Source: Isoptericola halotolerans
Lineage (GTDB): Bacteria; Actinomycetota; Actinomycetes; Actinomycetales; Cellulomonadaceae
Assembly (NCBI RefSeq): GCF_003003075.1
Contig: NZ_PVTX01000002.1
Span: forward strand, 62,001-126,000
DNA: 64,000 nucleotides
Reading direction: 5' to 3'
Part shown: positions 60,309-64,000 of the stretch, one piece after another
Layout: every line of letters begins with the position of its first letter
How positions within the stretch are numbered: the stretch's first letter is position 1
The notes under the pieces: generated by a model
What the model was told of the DNA's origin: nothing
Databases searched by the model: none
Seen by the model: only the letters and a program-made list of their open reading frames with translations
Made by a program: the position numbers and the translations under genes

Positions 60309-61739
60309 TCAGCCGTGGTCCCAGCGCCGCAGGACCGCGCCCGGCGCCGAGCCCTCCGCGCCGCGGACGGTGACCTCGACGGTGCCGCGCCTGGCGTTCG
60401 CCGTCCACACGCGCCAGTGGTCGTTCCAGCCGAACTCGGCCTTGGTGTAGCCCTCGACCGTCTCGACCGCGACGATCTCCGCACCGTCGGTCGCGACCAC
60501 GCGGAACCACCCGATGCCCTCGACCGTGAGCGTCAGCGTGCGCACCTCGGGCTCCGGCTCGACGGGCGGTGGCGATGACGGGACCGGCGACGGGGACGCC
60601 GACGGCGGTGGGCTCGTGGGCGCCGTCGTCGGCTCGGGCTCCACGGGCTCGGGATCTCCCGGCTCGGGCGCCCGCGTCGGTTCGGCGGCCGGCGCCGTCG
60701 TCGGGTCCGGCTCGGCCGCGAGGTCCTCCTCCGGCGTCGGCTCCGGCTCGGGTTCCCAGACGGTCTGGGGCTGCGGCTCCACCGTCGGTCCGGGTTCGGG
60801 CTCGGGCTCGGCCGACGGCGTGGGCTGCGGCGTGCCCGACGGCGAGGGCTCCGGTGCGGGATCGGGCGTGGGCGTCGGGGAGGCCTCCTCGATCACCGGT
60901 TCCTGCGGAGGGTCGGACGCCTGGGAAGGACCCGCGACCGCCGGCGGTGGAAGGTCCTGGGCACCGCCGCCCGGGATCCCGCCCACGAGCGCGACCGCGG
61001 CCACGGCCACCGCGGCGACCCCGACGCCGGCGGTCACGGCGACGGGGCGGCCGAACAGCTGCCGCAGGACACGGGCGACCCAGTCCCCGGCGGCCGCGAT
61101 CCCCGCCCCGAGCGGGCCGAGCCAGCCCAGCAGCCCGGTGTGTGTCGTCGCGGCGCCAGCCGCGCCGATGACGACCGGCCCGGCCGCGCCCGCGACGGCG
61201 AGGCCGCCGGCGAGCAGCGGCGCCGTGTCCCGCAGCGCCCACGCGGCGTGGCGCACGTCGATGAACGCGCGCATGCACCCGGCACAGCCGAACAGGTGGT
61301 CCTCGAGCGACTGGCGACGCCCGGCGCCGAGCCGGTGGGTGACGTAGTCGTGGAGCGCGCCGCGGGTCTCCATGCACCGCTCGCGCCCGGGGGCACGGGA
61401 GTGCGCGGCGGAGAGAGCACGTCCGAGCCGGTCCTCCGCGGCCCGGAGCCGCCGCGCCGCCGCCCGCACGTGGAGGCCCAGCTCGCGGGCGACCACGTCG
61501 ATGCCCCGGCCCAGCACGTGCTGGGACCACAGGAGCTGCTGATCCTCGTGCGGCAGGGTCGCCAGCGCCGTGCGGACGATATCGGGGTCGGCCGATCCGG
61601 CGGCGCCGGGGCCGTCGGCGTGCCCGGCAGCCGCGGCCACGGCACGCAGGCGCTGGACGGCGTCGTCGACGGCAGGGTCGCTCCGCGGGGCCGAACCGTC
61701 GTCGGGAGCACGCTCCCGACCACTCCCTGACGCGCTCAC
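60309..61739 (-). CDS. sigma-region-4-like / zinc-finger anti-sigma membrane fusion
   Basis: 476 residues from the GTG at 61739, with a GAGG element 6 bases upstream. Residues about 52-115 form a sigma-70 region 4-like helix-turn-helix (IVRTALATLPHEDQQLLWSQ, then HVLGRGIDVVARELGLHVRAAARRLRAAEDRLG); there is no region 2. A ZAS/zf-HC2 domain follows, with HxxxCxxC at H148, C152 and C155 (LEDHLFGCAGCMRAF). Then a hydrophobic stretch with one or two transmembrane helices (VAVTAGVGVAAVAVAAVALV), a Pro/Glu/Thr-rich linker of about 130 residues and a small external domain (LTLTVEGIGWFRVVATDGAE). It may sequester sigma at the membrane and sense outside; function inferred from domains only. Confidence 0.72.
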   Translation of the reverse strand: MSASGSGRERAPDDGSAPRSDPAVDDAVQRLRAVAAAAGHADGPGAAGSADPDIVRTALATLPHEDQQLLWSQHVLGRGIDVVARELGLHVRAAARRLRAAEDRLGRALSAAHSRAPGRERCMETRGALHDYVTHRLGAGRRQSLEDHLFGCAGCMRAFIDVRHAAWALRDTAPLLAGGLAVAGAAGPVVIGAAGAATTHTGLLGWLGPLGAGIAAAGDWVARVLRQLFGRPVAVTAGVGVAAVAVAAVALVGGIPGGGAQDLPPPAVAGPSQASDPPQEPVIEEASPTPTPDPAPEPSPSGTPQPTPSAEPEPEPGPTVEPQPQTVWEPEPEPTPEEDLAAEPDPTTAPAAEPTRAPEPGDPEPVEPEPTTAPTSPPPSASPSPVPSSPPPVEPEPEVRTLTLTVEGIGWFRVVATDGAEIVAVETVEGYTKAEFGWNDHWRVWTANARRGTVEVTVRGAEGSAPGAVLRRWDHG

Positions 61740-61910
61740 GCGACCTCGCTCCCTGCCGGCCGACCGGCGCATCCCGTGCGGTCTCTACCCCGCGCCGGCC
61801 CATGATCGCAGGGCACCGCAGGGGGAGGGCAAGTCGGCCCCGCGGTGGCGGCGCCCGGGCCGCCGCACCGTCGACGAGAACCGCGGTGCACATTCGGGTT
61901 GACTGGTCGT

Positions 61911-63002
61911 GTGCCGCCCACCGCCCGTCCCCGCCCCTGGTCCCGCCTCGTCACGTGGTGGGCGTCGCCCGCGCACCAGACCGACGCCCTCCAGATGCTC
62001 AAGTCGGCGGTGGCCGCCACGGTCGCGTGGGCGCTCGCCGAGATGGTGCTCGGCCTGGAGCAGGCGTTCCTGGCGCCCTGGATGGCGCTGCTCACCGTGC
62101 ACGCCACGGTGTACCGGACCGTCTGGCGCGGCGCCCAGACCGTCATCGCCGTGGCAGCGGGCATCCTGGTCTCGCTCGTCGTCGTCGAGCTCTTCGCGGC
62201 GACCGTCTGGTCGTTCGGGCTGGCGATCCTGGTCGGCCTCGTCCTGGGGCGGGTCAAGGCGGTGCGGGACGAGGGGATCACCGTCGCGACCACCATCCTG
62301 TTCGTCATCACCTCGGGCTACGGCGTCCCGGACCAGCAGGCGATCGACCTGCTGCCGGACCGGCTCCTCGCCACCGCCGTCGGCGTCGTCGTCGCCGTGC
62401 TGGTCAACCTCGTCGTGTTCCCGCCGCTGAACGACCGCAGCGCCCAGCACCAGATCGACGACGTCGACCAGCGCCTCGGCCGGCTGCTCAGCGACATGGC
62501 CGTACAGATGCGCCGGTCGACGGAGTCGCAGGAGGAGGACGACTGGATCGAGCGCACCCGCTCGATCTCCGGCGACGTCGAGCACGCCTGGTCGCTCGTG
62601 CGCGGAGCGGAAGAGGCCGGGCAGTGGAACCCCCGCCGGCGGAACCACCCGGACGACGAGGTCCACGACTATCCGCGCGTCCTCGTCCGGCTCGAGGAGG
62701 GGGTGGCGCAGGCGCGGAGCATCGCGCGCCACGTGCGCCGCTCGCACCACGACGCCCAGGAGTGGGACCCCCGGTTCCGCGACCGGTTCATCGAGCTGCT
62801 CGACGAGACCGGACGCCGGGTGGCGGATCCTGACGCCTCGGTCGCGGAGCTGCGCTCCGACCTCAGCCGCCTGGCGGACGACCTCTCCGACGAAGACCTC
62901 TCAGGCCGGTACTGGCCGCTCTACGGCGCGCTCATCGCGAACCTGATGGCCATCGTCGACGTCGTGGACGACGTCGCGACGGCACGGCCGGTGCGTACCT
63001 GA
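61911..63002 (+). CDS. FUSC-family (aromatic acid exporter-like) membrane protein
   Basis: 363 residues from the GTG at 61911. Six predicted helices in the first 190 residues (MLKSAVAATVAWALAEMVLG, WMALLTVHATVYRTVWRGAQ, VIAVAAGILVSLVVVEL, and so on) fit one FUSC half. The C-terminal cytoplasmic domain (about 190-360) is helical and charged (VDQRLGRLLSDMAVQMRRSTESQEEDDW). FUSC proteins export small aromatic acids, or act in stress tolerance. Full-length AaeB-type members are about 650 residues and dimer-like; this short form would need to dimerise. Confidence 0.82.
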   Translation: MPPTARPRPWSRLVTWWASPAHQTDALQMLKSAVAATVAWALAEMVLGLEQAFLAPWMALLTVHATVYRTVWRGAQTVIAVAAGILVSLVVVELFAATVWSFGLAILVGLVLGRVKAVRDEGITVATTILFVITSGYGVPDQQAIDLLPDRLLATAVGVVVAVLVNLVVFPPLNDRSAQHQIDDVDQRLGRLLSDMAVQMRRSTESQEEDDWIERTRSISGDVEHAWSLVRGAEEAGQWNPRRRNHPDDEVHDYPRVLVRLEEGVAQARSIARHVRRSHHDAQEWDPRFRDRFIELLDETGRRVADPDASVAELRSDLSRLADDLSDEDLSGRYWPLYGALIANLMAIVDVVDDVATARPVRT

Positions 63003-63024
63003 CCCGGCCGCGCCGTCGGCGCCG

Positions 63025-64000
63025 TCACACCAGAGGCTGCAGCACCTCCGCGGAGACCAGGGACCACAGGTCCTTGGGGTCGGTCGGCTCGGCGATCAGG
63101 TCGACCTGCTGCAGCAGCCCGCGGGCCGCCGGGTCGGCGAGCATCGCCGCGTGCACGTAGCGCAGCGCGGTCCAGTCCTCGACGGCGAACCCCACGGAGT
63201 CGAACACGGTGACCTGGTCGGGGCTGGTGCGTCCGGGGGCGTCACCGGTGAGGATCTGCCACAGCTCGGTGATCTCGGAGTCCGGCGGGAGCTGCTGGAT
63301 CTCGCCCTCGATCCGCGTCTGCGGCTCGTACTCGACGACGACGGCGGTGCCCGGCGCGGCGAGGATGCTCGCCTCGAGCTCGGTCTTGCCGGGGCAGTCG
63401 CCGCCGATGGCGTTGACGTGCACGCCCGGTGCGGCGTCGGCGAGCATGTCGGCGGTGAGCACGGTGGCGTTGCGCTTGTCGGCCGTGCAGGTGGTGACGA
63501 CGTCGGCGCCGCGGACGGCGTCGGCGCCGCTGGTCGCCTCGTGCACCTCGAAGCCGAGGCTGCGGGCGTTGCGCACGAGCTTCTCGCGCGCGGCGGGGTC
63601 CACGTCCCAGGCCCGCACGTGGGTGATGCCGAGGGCGGAGCGCATGCCGAGCGCCTGGAACTCCGCCTGCGTGCCGGTGCCGATCAGCGCGAGCGTCCGG
63701 GAGTCCGGCCGGGCCAGGGCGCGGGCGGCGAGCGCCGAGGTCGCGGCCGTGCGCAGCGCGGTGAGCAGCGTCATCTCGGCGAGGAACGTCGGGTAACCGT
63801 TGTGCACGTCGGCGAGCACGCCGAACGCGGTGACGGTCTGGAAGCCGCGCAGCGGGTTCACCGGGTGGCCGTTGACGTACTTGAAGCCGTACGTGACGCC
63901 GTCGGAGGTGGGCATGAGCTCGATGACGCCCTCGGCGGAGTGCGAGGCGACGCGGGGGCGCTTGTCGAGCTCGGGCCAGCGGCGGAAGTCGGTCGCGAGG
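63025..64000 (-). CDS. ornithine cyclodeaminase-family protein, 5' end cut by window edge
   Basis: At least 325 codons; the reading frame stays open to base 64000, where it reads ATDFRRWPELDKRPRVASHS, so the start lies outside. Family features: MPTSDGVTYGFKYVNGHPVN with substrate-binding residues, LALIGTGTQAEFQALGMRSA (NAD-binding GxGxxA/Q), VTTCTADKRNATVLTADML, and VNAIGGDCPGKTELEASILA. Ornithine cyclodeaminase converts ornithine to proline; close relatives are alanine dehydrogenases or lysine cyclodeaminases, and the sequence does not decide between them. Confidence 0.85.
   Translation of the reverse strand, partial: LATDFRRWPELDKRPRVASHSAEGVIELMPTSDGVTYGFKYVNGHPVNPLRGFQTVTAFGVLADVHNGYPTFLAEMTLLTALRTAATSALAARALARPDSRTLALIGTGTQAEFQALGMRSALGITHVRAWDVDPAAREKLVRNARSLGFEVHEATSGADAVRGADVVTTCTADKRNATVLTADMLADAAPGVHVNAIGGDCPGKTELEASILAAPGTAVVVEYEPQTRIEGEIQQLPPDSEITELWQILTGDAPGRTSPDQVTVFDSVGFAVEDWTALRYVHAAMLADPAARGLLQQVDLIAEPTDPKDLWSLVSAEVLQPLV

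Overview
The window is a 64 kb piece of a very GC-rich bacterial chromosome. Dense short-spaced operons, many GTG starts, an actinobacterial-length glutamine-dependent NAD synthetase, an actinobacterial SigG-type ECF sigma factor and a PadR gene with a Gly/Arg-rich leader point to an actinobacterium, probably of the Micrococcales (Promicromonosporaceae or Cellulomonadaceae-like). That placement is inference from gene content; there is no rRNA in the window. It is mostly core chromosome. I see no tRNA, rRNA, insertion sequence, prophage or CRISPR array, and no gene-free stretch longer than about 300 bases.

Layout. 0-11 kb: truncated HU gene, CopC-like copper protein, NAD synthetase, a small kinase, an amidohydrolase, a lipoprotein, a lipoprotein-type penicillin-binding protein, a VanY-type peptidase and a MalY-type aminotransferase. 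11-24 kb: a GAF-GAF-PP2C-ATPase phosphatase next to a SigG-type sigma factor, a paired FluC fluoride channel, a 5'-3' exonuclease, a two-domain VOC protein, CutC, PEP carboxylase, a ThiD/PdxK kinase, endonuclease IV and a small HTH protein. 24-31 kb: a two-component system divergent from an ABC exporter, a Na+/H+ antiporter, a DNA/RNA non-specific nuclease and a PadR regulator with a clear operator-promoter. 31-41 kb, all on the minus strand: sensor kinase, response regulator, ABC ATPase, ABC permease, then three paralogous membrane-anchored PQQ-like propeller proteins. 41-50 kb: a metallo-hydrolase, an AztD-like zinc chaperone with candidate Zur boxes, an ion channel, a YibE/F protein, a YdcZ-type transporter, an SRPBCC protein, and a divergent LVIVD-protein/DUF305 pair. 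50-64 kb: a large secreted subtilase, RidA, a LuxR-type ATPase regulator, DinB-like and RlmC-like enzymes, a sigma-region-4/anti-sigma membrane fusion, a FUSC protein and a truncated ornithine cyclodeaminase.

The most unusual signal is at gene ends. Four separate loci (9.3, 14.9, 29.85 and 60.3 kb) carry tandem arrays with an exact 20-base period and a shared core GCCGAGGTAG or GCGAGGTAG. In all four, the AGGTAG of one unit is the in-frame Arg-stop of the adjoining gene. Other loci (17.64, 47.17, 47.29 and 54.34 kb) have unrelated sequences but the same habit: 18-20 base tandem duplications at or near the 3' end of a gene, usually spanning the stop codon. Several convergent junctions also hold very long, near-perfect hairpins (23.73-23.85, 27.81-27.87 and 54.36-54.41 kb).

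Functional themes are envelope work (PBP, VanY, exporters, secreted protease), signal transduction (two HK/RR/ABC modules, PP2C-ATPase, ECF sigma, sigma4-ZAS fusion) and metal or ion homeostasis (CopC, AztD, FluC, CutC, antiporter, channel).
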